Shown here piece by piece: positions 7,792 to 15,533 of a DNA stretch of 16,276 bases. The notes beneath the pieces are model-generated. The model was given only the letters and a program-made list of their open reading frames with translations. It was not told where the DNA came from and searched no databases. Within the stretch, counting starts at the first letter, position 1, and each line of letters opens with the position of its first letter. The position numbers were made by a program, and so were the translations under genes. Location: contig NSHO01000023.1 of assembly GCA_002737105.1 (NCBI GenBank), positions 1-16,276 on the forward strand, in the 5' to 3' direction. This DNA is from Flavobacteriales bacterium. GTDB lineage: Bacteria > Bacteroidota > Bacteroidia > Flavobacteriales > Flavobacteriaceae.

Positions 7792-7811
7792 CGAAAAAAA
7801 TTATATATTTG
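7780..7811 (+). promoter_or_regulatory. Candidate promoter of the S9 peptidase unit
   Basis: A perfect -7 element TAnnTTTG (TATATTTG, 7804-7811) lies 17 bases before the ATG. A three-of-four match to the -33 TTTG box (TTTA, 7780-7783) precedes it with a 20-base spacer. The predicted leader is only about 10 bases, common in Flavobacterium. The position just after the atp terminator supports a new transcription unit. Confidence 0.5.
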
Positions 7812-7827
7812 TATAAACCGATTTAGT

Positions 7828-10173
7828 ATGAAAAATATTTTTACAGCTTTACTTTTATTTTTTACTTCTCTTATAATTTCGCAAAATCTTCAACTTGAAG
7901 AAATAATGAAAGGCAATGAGTTTATAGGTCACCAACCTTCCAATCACCGATGGTCGGTAGACGGGGAAACCATCTATTTTGAGTGGAATCCTAATAATGA
8001 ATTAGGCGATAAAACCTATTATTGGCAAAAAGATTTTTCTCAACCAAAATTATTACTTAAAGCGGCATTTAATTTTTCAGATATTCAATTTAAAGGACAA
8101 GAAAAATTTGAAACAGTTTTTTATACAAACCAGGGCGCTTTGTTTTCCTATCATAAAAAAACAAAAGAAAACAAGATAATTTATCAAACTACTACAAATA
8201 TCAATTCAGTACAAAGAAGTAGTAACTCAGATATTATTTATTTTCAACAAAATAAAAATCTGTATCAATTAAATGTGACTAATTTTCAATTGGTTCAACT
8301 TACAAATTTTAAATCTGGAACAGCTTCTTCTGATTCCAACAAAGATAATTTTCTAAACTCACAACAAAAAGAATTGTTTCAATTTGTAAACGAAGAAAAA
8401 GCCAAATCGGAATGGAATAAAACACAATCTGAAGAAAATAAATTAAAATTTCCTTCCGAGATTTTTTATGGTTCAAATACTTTAGAAGCTATAAAAATTA
8501 GTCCAAATGGAAAATTTTTAACTTATAATTTATCGGAATATCCAACTACTAAAGACACAAAAGTTGAAAATTTTATAACTTCTGATGGGTACACCAAAAA
8601 TAAAACAGCTCGCGAAAAAGTTTCTGTAAACAATAATAGCAAACATAAAATGTATGTGTATCACATCGAGAAAGATACCGTATTTCAAATTTCTTTTTCA
8701 AGTTTAACTGGATTAAAAACCTTTCCAAAATATTATCAAGAATACGATAATTTAAAAAATTTAGAACCAGTAGAAAAACCAATTACGATGCAAACGCCAA
8801 TATACAATGCATCCGGAAATTTAGCTGTTTTTGAAGCAAGAAGTTTAGATAATAAAGACCGCTGGATTCTTCAATTGAACTTAGAAACGGCAACCATTTC
8901 GGAAATTGATTACCAACATGATGAAGCTTGGATTGGCGGACCAGGGATTCCAAGCTATAATTTCGGTAATGGAACTTTAGGTTTTTTAGCAGATAACAAA
9001 ACCATTTATTTTCAATCAGAAGCAACAGCTTTTTCTCATTTGTACACTTACAATTTGGAAACTAAAAAGAAAACACAACTTACACAAGGTAAATGGGAAG
9101 TTCGTGAAGTGGTGCTCTCAAAATTGAGCAATTCATTTTATATTACTTCAACTGAAACTCATCCAGGAAATCGTTCGATTTATAAATTAGATATTTCTTC
9201 AGGTAAAAAAACACCTATTCTAACAGGGGACGGGGCTTATGAAATAAAATTATCACCAGATGAAACGCAATTGGCAATACGATATTCATTTAGCAACAAA
9301 CCCTGGGAAATATATCTTGCAGATAACAAATCCAATCCAACATTAAAGCAAATTACGTTTTCAACTTCTAATTCATTTAAAAAATACAATTGGAAAACGC
9401 CAGAAGTCATTTCATTTAAAGCGGAAGACGGAACAACTGTTTTCGCAAGAGTGTACAATCCAAAATCAGAAAATAAAAATAAAGCCGCCATAATCTTTGT
9501 TCACGGGGCTGGATATTTGCAAAATGCACACAAGTATTGGAGTACGTATCATAGAGAATATATGTTCCACAATTTGTTAACCGATTTAGGCTATACCGTT
9601 TTAGATATAGATTACCGTGCAAGTGATGGTTACGGACGCGATTTCAGAACTGGAATTTACCGACACATGGGCGGTTTAGATTTATCAGATCAATTAGATG
9701 GTAAAAAATATTTAGTTGAAAATTTAGGGATAGATGCTAATAAAGTTGGAATTTATGGTGGCTCTTATGGTGGATTTATTACATTAATGGGACTTTTAAC
9801 TAAACCTGGCGAATTTAAAGCCGGTGCAGCATTGCGTTCCGTAACAGATTGGGCGCATTACAACCAAGGATACACGGCAAATATTTTAAATTTTCCTGAA
9901 ACAGATCCAGAAGCATACAAAAAAAGTTCGCCAATTTATTTTGCTGATAATTTACAAGACAAATTGTTAATGCTTCACGGAATGGTTGATGATAACGTAC
10001 AATTTCAAGATATTGTAAGAATGACTCAGCGTTTTATTGAACTTGGTAAAAAAGATTGGGATTTAGCCGTTTTTCCAGTAGAAGCACACGGATTTCAAAA
10101 AACCTATTCTTGGGTAGATGAATACCGCAGAATTTTAGACTTATTTAATGAAAATTTACTAGATAAAAAGTAA
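7828..10173 (+). CDS. Secreted S9 family serine peptidase (DPP IV-like)
   Basis: This 781-residue exported peptidase has a signal peptide at residues 1 to about 18 (MKNIFTALLLFFTSLIIS). A beta-propeller domain of the DPP IV N-terminal type covers about 30-515, with repeated blade patterns such as IKISPNGKFLTY and IKLSPDETQLAI. The alpha/beta-hydrolase domain covers about 530-778. The catalytic triad is visible: Ser646 in GGSYGG, Asp721 in HGMVDDNV and His754 in VEAHGF. The family cleaves short peptides, often after proline, in the periplasm or at the surface. I do not see the Glu-Glu pair motif (YEEE) that defines true DPP IV aminopeptidase specificity, so the exact substrate class is left open. 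It starts a new unit after the atp terminator, and its TAA overlaps the ATG of the next gene (TAATG). Confidence 0.93.
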   Translation: MKNIFTALLLFFTSLIISQNLQLEEIMKGNEFIGHQPSNHRWSVDGETIYFEWNPNNELGDKTYYWQKDFSQPKLLLKAAFNFSDIQFKGQEKFETVFYTNQGALFSYHKKTKENKIIYQTTTNINSVQRSSNSDIIYFQQNKNLYQLNVTNFQLVQLTNFKSGTASSDSNKDNFLNSQQKELFQFVNEEKAKSEWNKTQSEENKLKFPSEIFYGSNTLEAIKISPNGKFLTYNLSEYPTTKDTKVENFITSDGYTKNKTAREKVSVNNNSKHKMYVYHIEKDTVFQISFSSLTGLKTFPKYYQEYDNLKNLEPVEKPITMQTPIYNASGNLAVFEARSLDNKDRWILQLNLETATISEIDYQHDEAWIGGPGIPSYNFGNGTLGFLADNKTIYFQSEATAFSHLYTYNLETKKKTQLTQGKWEVREVVLSKLSNSFYITSTETHPGNRSIYKLDISSGKKTPILTGDGAYEIKLSPDETQLAIRYSFSNKPWEIYLADNKSNPTLKQITFSTSNSFKKYNWKTPEVISFKAEDGTTVFARVYNPKSENKNKAAIIFVHGAGYLQNAHKYWSTYHREYMFHNLLTDLGYTVLDIDYRASDGYGRDFRTGIYRHMGGLDLSDQLDGKKYLVENLGIDANKVGIYGGSYGGFITLMGLLTKPGEFKAGAALRSVTDWAHYNQGYTANILNFPETDPEAYKKSSPIYFADNLQDKLLMLHGMVDDNVQFQDIVRMTQRFIELGKKDWDLAVFPVEAHGFQKTYSWVDEYRRILDLFNENLLDKK

Positions 10174-10598
10174 TGGAAATTCGTATTTTAACTCAAAAAG
10201 CAGAAATGTTAGCCCATTTGGATATAGTAAAACAATTATATCCTGATTTTACCGTTGAAAAATATGGCACACTTATAGAGGAGATGCTTCAAGCAAATTA
10301 CCAACAAATAATTGTAGTAAAAAACAACCAAACTATTGCTTTAACAGGCGTTTGGATTGCAACAAAATTATGGTCAGGCAAATATGTGGAAATTGATAGT
10401 TTTGTAGTTCATGAAGATTTTAGAGGTCAAAAAATAGGTGATATTTTAATTGAAGAAGTGCACAAAATTGCCAAAGATGTTAATGCAAATCAAATTGTTC
10501 TAGATGCATTTACCACAAATTTCTCTGCTGGTAAATTTTATATCAACCACGGATTTGAACCAAAAGGTTTTCATTTTGTTAAAATATTAAATCAGTAA
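10173..10598 (+). CDS. GNAT family N-acetyltransferase
   Basis: This cytosolic protein of 141 residues has the GNAT fold order. Strand beta4 (VEIDSFVVHEDF, 72-83) is followed by the acetyl-CoA pyrophosphate loop RGQKIG (84-89, matching Q/R-x-x-G-x-G/A) and helix alpha3. Motif B follows, with an N-F-S-A-G-K-F-Y-I-N-H-G-F pattern (116-128) in which Tyr123 is a likely general acid. The substrate is unknown. The ATG shares one base with the stop of the peptidase gene, so translational coupling is likely. A role linked to the peptidase, such as modifying released amino acids or small peptides, is only a guess. Confidence 0.88.
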   Translation: MEIRILTQKAEMLAHLDIVKQLYPDFTVEKYGTLIEEMLQANYQQIIVVKNNQTIALTGVWIATKLWSGKYVEIDSFVVHEDFRGQKIGDILIEEVHKIAKDVNANQIVLDAFTTNFSAGKFYINHGFEPKGFHFVKILNQ

Positions 10599-10600
10599 AT

Positions 10601-11044
10601 ATGAAATTACTAGTTTTAATTTTAGTCGCGTTTTTCAATTTAAATTTTTGTTCTTCAAATAAAACAAATGAAATTGCGGAACAATATATTGAAAAAATTA
10701 CCTTTCAAAATTGGGTTGGTGGCATAAAAGGCGCCGGAGGTGGCACTAACTTAAATATCACATTACTAAAACCATTACCCGAAAACACAACTTTAATAAA
10801 AATTCAATTTCAAAATAGAGAAGGTATAATTTCAAAATTGGATGACGTTACTTATCAATCTTCAATAAAAACCTTTGATAATGAGTTAGAAACGGTACCA
10901 ACACCTACAATAATAACAAACTTAAAGCCCAATCAAGCTAAGATTTTTTTTAATACAAACGGTAAAGAAAATTCTATTACTATTAACGATGTAATAGAAT
11001 TACCAATGTTAATGTATCCATCTGCAAAACCAAATAATAATTAA
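10601..11044 (+). CDS. Small exported protein of unknown function, possible lipoprotein
   Basis: This 147-residue protein starts two bases after the GNAT gene. It has a basic-hydrophobic leader (MKLLVLILVAFFNLNFC) with a cysteine at residue 17 followed by Ser-Ser-Asn. The preceding residues (LNF) are a poor lipobox because Phe is at -1, so either lipidation or ordinary cleavage is possible. The mature part is beta-rich, with a notable WVGGIKGAGGG segment at about 40-50 and alternating hydrophobic strands afterwards, as in an immunoglobulin-like or transthyretin-like sandwich. I do not recognise a named family. Its position at the end of the peptidase-GNAT unit suggests an envelope location beside the peptidase. 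No terminator is visible downstream. Confidence 0.75.
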   Translation: MKLLVLILVAFFNLNFCSSNKTNEIAEQYIEKITFQNWVGGIKGAGGGTNLNITLLKPLPENTTLIKIQFQNREGIISKLDDVTYQSSIKTFDNELETVPTPTIITNLKPNQAKIFFNTNGKENSITINDVIELPMLMYPSAKPNNN

Positions 11045-11053
11045 CTATTTTTG
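11021..11053 (+). promoter_or_regulatory. Candidate promoter of the flippase-dut unit
   Basis: A perfect -7 element TAnnTTTG (TATTTTTG, 11046-11053) lies just after the stop of the preceding gene. A three-of-four -33 match (TCTG, 11021-11024) lies 21 bases upstream, inside the coding end. It predicts a start near 11060 and a leader of about 13 bases to the TTG codon of the flippase gene. Confidence 0.4.
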
Positions 11054-11072
11054 TTCTTTAAAAGAAAATAAA

Positions 11073-12548
11073 TTGAGTTCAAACAGAAGACTTCTTAAAC
11101 AAACCCTTATTTACGGTATTGCCACGGTATTACCTCGTGTAATGAGTTTTTTATTGGTGGGTTTGCATACTTCTTACATGCCAAAGCCCGAAATGTATGG
11201 CGAAATAACAATTTTGTTGGCTTACATGATTTTTTTCAATGTAATATTATCATACGGAATGGAAACGGCGTTCTTTAGATTTTACCATAAAGAAGAAAAT
11301 AAAAAAGAAGTAATTAGTACGTCTACAGTTTCTGTATTTTGGAGCACCATTTTGTTTTTGTGCGTTGCGCTTTTATTTCAGAAATCATTAGCTGGATTAT
11401 TAAATATAGATAAAGAATATATCAACTATGCCATTTGGATTTTAGCTTTTGATGCCCTGGTAATTATCCCTTTTTCTAAGCTTCGCGCCGAGCAAAGACC
11501 CATTAGATACTCTGTGCTAAAAATTTCTAATGTGCTTATTTATTTGTTATTAAACGTGTTTTTATTGGCAATATTACCCAAATTAGCACAAGCCAATCCG
11601 CAAGGTTTTTGGAGTTCTTTTTATGTGGAAGACTATCAAATTGGGTATGTTTTCTTGTCAAATTTAATGGCGAGTTTATTCACTTTTGTGTTATTTATGC
11701 CGCATTATTTTCAGCCTAACTGGTTTTTTAATAATGAACTATGGAAAAAAATGCTTCATTATGGTTGGCCAATATTATTTGCAGGTTTGGCTTTTGGAAT
11801 CAACGAACATTTAGATAAAATTTTATTGTCAGAATGGTTGGATCCTGCTACAGCCAAAGCGGCAGTTGGAGCATATTCGGCTTGTTATAAAATCGGGTTG
11901 TTTATGGTTTTGTTTCGCACTGCTTACACGTTGGGAATTGAGCCGTTTTTCTTCAGTCAAGCTGGAAACACAAATGCGCCGCAAACTTATGCTACAATTA
12001 CTAAATATTTTGTCATTTTAGGTTCGTTAATTTTGCTGGTTGTTGTTGTTTTTGCTGATGTTGTTAAAATTTTATTAGTGCGAGATCAGCAATATTGGGA
12101 AGCTATGTCAATAGTACCTTTAATCATTATCGCGAATTTCTTTTTAGGGATTTATACAAGTTTATCCGTTTGGTACAAATTAATTGATAAAACCATAATT
12201 GGTGCCTACATTTCTGCAATTGGCGCCTTTATTACTTTAAGTATGAATTATATTTTAATTGTAAAATTCAACCTAAGTTATTTAGGTTCGGCCATTGCAA
12301 CCATTTGCGCTTATGGAAGTATGATGGTGATTTCGTATTATTTAGGAAGAGAAAAATACCCAATTCCCTTTGAGATGAAAAAGATTTTAACCTATCTTTT
12401 TGCTTCGATTACACTTGCTTGTATTTCTTTTTATGTTACAGAGTTAAGAGAAACGTTTGTTTTCGGAATACTTGCAATCATTGGCTTTAGTTATTATATT
12501 TACAAAAACGAAAAAGAAGTAATTTTAAAATTAATAAAACGAAAATAA
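11073..12548 (+). CDS. Wzx-like polysaccharide/oligosaccharide flippase
   Basis: This 491-residue polytopic inner-membrane protein, with roughly 12-14 hydrophobic segments, belongs to the MOP superfamily (polysaccharide biosynthesis/oligosaccharide flippase). Key patterns are the N-terminal [20 protein letters not shown], then [32 protein letters not shown] (about 42-73, split motif), and a second half restarting at about residue 226 with [26 protein letters not shown]. Such proteins move lipid-linked glycan precursors across the membrane. The start is TTG at 11073. The next Met is residue 24, inside the first conserved helix, and no in-frame ATG lies in the short upstream gap, so a non-ATG start is the best choice. 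Specificity for O-antigen, capsule or another glycan cannot be told. No glycosyltransferases adjoin it, but a sugar nucleotidyltransferase lies two genes down. Confidence 0.88.
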   Translation: MSSNRRLLKQTLIYGIATVLPRVMSFLLVGLHTSYMPKPEMYGEITILLAYMIFFNVILSYGMETAFFRFYHKEENKKEVISTSTVSVFWSTILFLCVALLFQKSLAGLLNIDKEYINYAIWILAFDALVIIPFSKLRAEQRPIRYSVLKISNVLIYLLLNVFLLAILPKLAQANPQGFWSSFYVEDYQIGYVFLSNLMASLFTFVLFMPHYFQPNWFFNNELWKKMLHYGWPILFAGLAFGINEHLDKILLSEWLDPATAKAAVGAYSACYKIGLFMVLFRTAYTLGIEPFFFSQAGNTNAPQTYATITKYFVILGSLILLVVVVFADVVKILLVRDQQYWEAMSIVPLIIIANFFLGIYTSLSVWYKLIDKTIIGAYISAIGAFITLSMNYILIVKFNLSYLGSAIATICAYGSMMVISYYLGREKYPIPFEMKKILTYLFASITLACISFYVTELRETFVFGILAIIGFSYYIYKNEKEVILKLIKRK

Positions 12549-12579
12549 TACCAGTTTAGCAGTTAAAAATAAGATTCAA

Positions 12580-13014
12580 ATGCAAATAAAAATCATCAAT
12601 ACATCGCAACATCCATTGCCAAATTATGAAACGAACGCTTCAGCGGGAATGGATTTACGTGCTAATTTAACCGAATCAATAACCTTAAAACCATTAGAAA
12701 GAACTTTGGTTAAAACCGGACTTTTTATTGAATTACCAATTGGTTATGAAGCGCAAGTGCGACCAAGAAGTGGTTTGGCTTTTAAAAAAGGGATTACAGT
12801 TTTGAATTCACCAGGAACAGTAGATGCCGATTATCGTGGTGAAATTGGCGTGATTTTAGTCAACTTATCCAATGAAGATTTTGTAATTGAAAACGGAGAA
12901 CGCATCGCCCAATTAATCATCGCCAAACACGAACGCGCCGAGTGGCAAGAAACCATAGAATTAACTGAAACCTCAAGAGGTGAAGGCGGATTTGGAAGTA
13001 CGGGAGTAAAATAA
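12580..13014 (+). CDS. dut: dUTP diphosphatase
   Basis: Homotrimeric dUTPase, 144 residues, hydrolyses dUTP to dUMP and pyrophosphate, keeping uracil out of DNA and supplying dTMP synthesis. All five family motifs are present in order. Motif 1 is AGMDLRA (22-28), motif 2 RPRSGLA (61-67), and motif 3 [19 protein letters not shown] (75-93) with catalytic Asp82 and the base-recognising Tyr85. Motif 4 is GERIAQLI (106-113) and motif 5 [10 protein letters not shown] (133-142). Length is typical. It lies 31 bases after the flippase gene without its own visible promoter, so it is probably co-transcribed. Confidence 0.98.
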   Translation: MQIKIINTSQHPLPNYETNASAGMDLRANLTESITLKPLERTLVKTGLFIELPIGYEAQVRPRSGLAFKKGITVLNSPGTVDADYRGEIGVILVNLSNEDFVIENGERIAQLIIAKHERAEWQETIELTETSRGEGGFGSTGVK

Positions 13015-13034
13015 GTGTTCAGTAATTAGTATTC
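13014..13034 (+). repeat. Three degenerate 7-base units after dut
   Basis: AGTGTTC, AGTAATT and AGTATTC follow each other at exact 7-base spacing, beginning on the last base of the dut stop codon and continuing weakly into AGC. The period is the same as in the atpA-atpG spacer, although the unit sequence differs. Confidence 0.5.
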
Positions 13035-13040
13035 AGCAAA

Positions 13041-13082
13041 AAAAACCTTGCGAACTTTGCGAAAAACCTTGCGAACTTTGCG
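13041..13082 (+). repeat. Perfect 21-bp tandem duplication before the nucleotidyltransferase gene
   Basis: Two identical, directly adjacent 21-base units occupy 13041-13061 and 13062-13082. Each is five A residues followed by CCTTGCGAACTTTGCG. Within a unit, CTTGCG and CTTTGCG are a further near-repeat. The array ends 17 bases before the ATG of the next gene. Confidence 0.85.
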
Positions 13083-13099
13083 TTTAAAAAAAATATACA

Positions 13100-14110
13100 A
13101 TGAAAATAATCGTACCAATGGCTGGTCGTGGATCACGACTTCGCCCACATACTTTAACCATTCCAAAACCTTTAATTCCTATCGCAGGAAAACCAATTGT
13201 ACACCGTTTGGTGGAAGATATTGCCAAAGTAATTAACCAACCAATTGATGAAGTAGCATTTATCATTCATGAAAGTTTTGGTGCCATAGTAGAAAAAGAT
13301 TTACTTGCAATTGCTACAAAAATTGGAGCAAAAGGAACCATTTATTATCAAAATGAAGCCTTAGGAACAGGTCACGCCATCATGTGTGCGAAGGATTCTT
13401 TATCCGGACCAGCAGTTATTGCTTACGCAGATACATTAATCCGAGCCGATTTTGAATTGGACGCATCAGCCGATAGCGTAATTTGGGTAAAACAAGTCGA
13501 GCAACCAGAAGCTTTTGGTGTAATTAACTTAAATGAAGCTAACGAAATCATTGAATTGGTAGAAAAACCAAAAGAATTTGTATCAGATTTAGCCGTTATT
13601 GGAATTTATTACTTTAAAGACGTTGCGGTTTTAAAGAACGAATTGCAAGCCGTTTTAGACAACAACATAATTCATGGTGGCGAATATCAAATTAATGATG
13701 GTATCAAACAAATGATGGCAAAAGGAATGAAATTCGTACCCGGAAAAGTTGATGAATGGATGGATTGCGGAAACAAAGATGTTACGGTTGATACCAACAA
13801 CAGAATGTTAGGATTTTTACATCAAGACGGAGAAAATCTAGTGGCCTCAAACGTAAAATTAGAAAACGCAACTATTATTCCACCATGTTATATCGGTGAA
13901 GATGTTGTACTTATTAATACAACTGTTGGACCAAATGTTTCTTTAGGAAAAGGTTGTCAAATTTCAAATAGTAAAATTCAAAATAGTTTAATTCAAACGC
14001 ATACGCGTATTAAAAATGCAAAATTAGATAATGCCATGATTGGAAATCACGTAAATTATAATGGCGATTTCACCAGCGTGAGTTTAGGCGATTATTCCAC
14101 AATGGAATAG
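13100..14110 (+). CDS. Sugar-phosphate nucleotidyltransferase with beta-helix tail
   Basis: This 336-residue enzyme joins a sugar 1-phosphate to an NTP to give an NDP-sugar. The N-terminal Rossmann-like domain carries the nucleotide signature MAGRGSRLRP (7-16), PKPLIPIAGKP (22-32), the LGTGHA segment (88-93), YADT (109-112, metal/nucleotide Asp), VEKP (154-157), and a sugar-binding GGEYQI stretch (193-198). From about residue 250 to the end, hexapeptide-like repeats (for example VGPNVSLGKGCQISN, 276-290) indicate a left-handed beta-helix, as in GlmU-like or G1P thymidylyltransferase families. No acetyltransferase active site is evident, so the tail is probably structural or regulatory. The sugar is not determinable. 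The neighbouring flippase suggests surface glycan precursor supply. An overlapping 62-codon frame at 13048-13236 is a shadow. Confidence 0.9.
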   Translation: MKIIVPMAGRGSRLRPHTLTIPKPLIPIAGKPIVHRLVEDIAKVINQPIDEVAFIIHESFGAIVEKDLLAIATKIGAKGTIYYQNEALGTGHAIMCAKDSLSGPAVIAYADTLIRADFELDASADSVIWVKQVEQPEAFGVINLNEANEIIELVEKPKEFVSDLAVIGIYYFKDVAVLKNELQAVLDNNIIHGGEYQINDGIKQMMAKGMKFVPGKVDEWMDCGNKDVTVDTNNRMLGFLHQDGENLVASNVKLENATIIPPCYIGEDVVLINTTVGPNVSLGKGCQISNSKIQNSLIQTHTRIKNAKLDNAMIGNHVNYNGDFTSVSLGDYSTME

Positions 14111-14168
14111 TTTTTGCTAAACATCAATTGTAAAAGGTTTTTATAATCTATAAGATAAAACAATAAAT

Positions 14169-14197
14169 TTTGCGGAACTTTACGTAAATCTTTCTGC
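14169..14197 (+). repeat. Diverged copy of the CTTTGCG-type repeat
   Basis: The stretch contains TTTGCGGAACTTTACG followed by TAAATCTTTCTGC. It aligns with the 13048-13072 part of the tandem (TTGCGAACTTTGCG, then AAAAACCTTGCG) with a few substitutions and small gaps. It lies 22 bases before the next ATG. The similarity is visible by eye, but a random-chance test is needed. Confidence 0.4.
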
Positions 14198-14218
14198 ATA
14201 TCTGTGTAACAACAAAAT

Positions 14219-15532
14219 ATGAATAAAATAATAGCATTTCTTTTCCTTTTTCAGCTTTCTTTTGGACAAATAAATCCAGAAGACGTTGCAGCTGCGGAAA
14301 ATGAATTTGAAACCAATTTTTTTGATGCTTTAAAAGAAAAAGCCATTGAAAATTATGACAAAGCTATTATTTCTTTACAAAAATGTTTGTTAAAAGTACC
14401 TTTAAACCCAGAGATTCACTACCAGTTGGGTATAAATTATTTAGCACAAAAAAATTATGTAGAAGCTGAAAATGCGTTTCAAAAAGCTGTCGATTTAGCA
14501 CCCAAACAACGTTGGTATTGGAACGGTTTATATGACGTATATTATCAAACTAGAAATTTTAATCAATCAATTGTAATTGTTGAAAAATTAGTCACTTTTG
14601 ATGCAAACATGAAAGAAGATTTGGTGTCGTTATATATGAATACCCAACAATTTGACAAAGCCAAAATTGTAATTGACGACATCGAAAGCAAAGGTACTTT
14701 AACCAAAGCTATGGAATCCTATCAAATGCAAATTCAAAGCATGCAAAAAGGCACAAAACCAAATGTTAACGATTTAGTTGAAGCCATAAAAAACAATCCT
14801 AAAGCAGAACAAAATTATATTGATTTAATTTATCAATATTCATCAGCTAACCAAGAAACTAAAGCATTTGAAACGGCCTTATTGTTAGAAAAAGAACTAC
14901 CAAATTCTGATTTAGCGCAGGTGAGTTTGGTCAAATTTCACATCAATGCAAATGATGTTCCTAAAGCTACAGCATCTTATAAAAGAGTGGTAAAAAGCAG
15001 TAAAATCGATTTAAAAATTAAACAACGCGTTTTAAACGAATATTTAATTTTTGCCTCAAAAAACCCGGAATTGCTTATTGAAATTGATAACACACTAACT
15101 TTTTTTGACAACACCGTTGGAATGGATGTTAATAAAGAATTAGGAAAGTTTTTTTACAATAAAAATAATTTTGAATTGGCACAAAAATACATCGAACAAT
15201 CAAAAGGAAATGATATTGAAGCTATTGATTTGCTCCTAAATATTTACGATTTTAATAAGCAATTTGAAAAAATGGCAATAAAATCAGAAGTATGTATCGA
15301 CTTGTTTCCAACCAAAGCTAATTTGTATTATTACGCTGGAAAAGCAAACAATAACTTAAAAAACTATAAAAAAGCAAAAGATTTTTTAGAAATGGGCATC
15401 GATTATGTTATTGATGATCCAAATTTAGAAATCGGATTTTGCAAACAATTTATTTTTTGCGCCGACGCATTATCGGATGTAAAAATGAAACAAACCTATC
15501 AAAAAAGATTAGATGCTATTTCTAAAAAATAA
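14219..15532 (+). CDS. Exported tetratricopeptide-repeat protein
   Basis: This 437-residue protein has a signal peptide at residues 1 to about 16 (MNKIIAFLFLFQLSFG, then Gln) without a lipobox Cys, so it is probably periplasmic. TPR units are clear at about 44-110, with pattern residues in IHYQLGINYLAQKNYVEAE and AFQKAVDLAP. Further helical pairs continue through the whole protein, and a last TPR-like unit lies near 365-400 (LYYYAGKANNNLKNYKKAKD). TPR proteins act as docking scaffolds; no enzyme domain is seen. The DUF4292 lipoprotein gene begins one base after its stop (TAATATG), suggesting a shared envelope function. In flavobacteria this gene is, from memory, commonly beside the DUF4292 gene and a murein hydrolase activator gene. 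The specific role is unknown. Confidence 0.85.
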   Translation: MNKIIAFLFLFQLSFGQINPEDVAAAENEFETNFFDALKEKAIENYDKAIISLQKCLLKVPLNPEIHYQLGINYLAQKNYVEAENAFQKAVDLAPKQRWYWNGLYDVYYQTRNFNQSIVIVEKLVTFDANMKEDLVSLYMNTQQFDKAKIVIDDIESKGTLTKAMESYQMQIQSMQKGTKPNVNDLVEAIKNNPKAEQNYIDLIYQYSSANQETKAFETALLLEKELPNSDLAQVSLVKFHINANDVPKATASYKRVVKSSKIDLKIKQRVLNEYLIFASKNPELLIEIDNTLTFFDNTVGMDVNKELGKFFYNKNNFELAQKYIEQSKGNDIEAIDLLLNIYDFNKQFEKMAIKSEVCIDLFPTKANLYYYAGKANNNLKNYKKAKDFLEMGIDYVIDDPNLEIGFCKQFIFCADALSDVKMKQTYQKRLDAISKK

Positions 15533-15533
15533 T

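Noticed and set aside
13041..13082. CRISPR-like array in the dut spacer
   Set aside because: Only two adjacent 21-base units with no spacers between them and no cas genes in the window.
13048..13236. A 62-codon frame overlapping the start of the nucleotidyltransferase gene
   Set aside because: It begins in the 21-bp tandem repeat and runs out of frame through conserved nucleotidyltransferase sequence; composition is not protein-like.
14169..14206. Promoter for the TPR gene (TTTG at 14169 with TATCTGTG at 14199)
   Set aside because: The spacer is 26 bases and the -7 element has a mismatch; read as part of the repeat instead.
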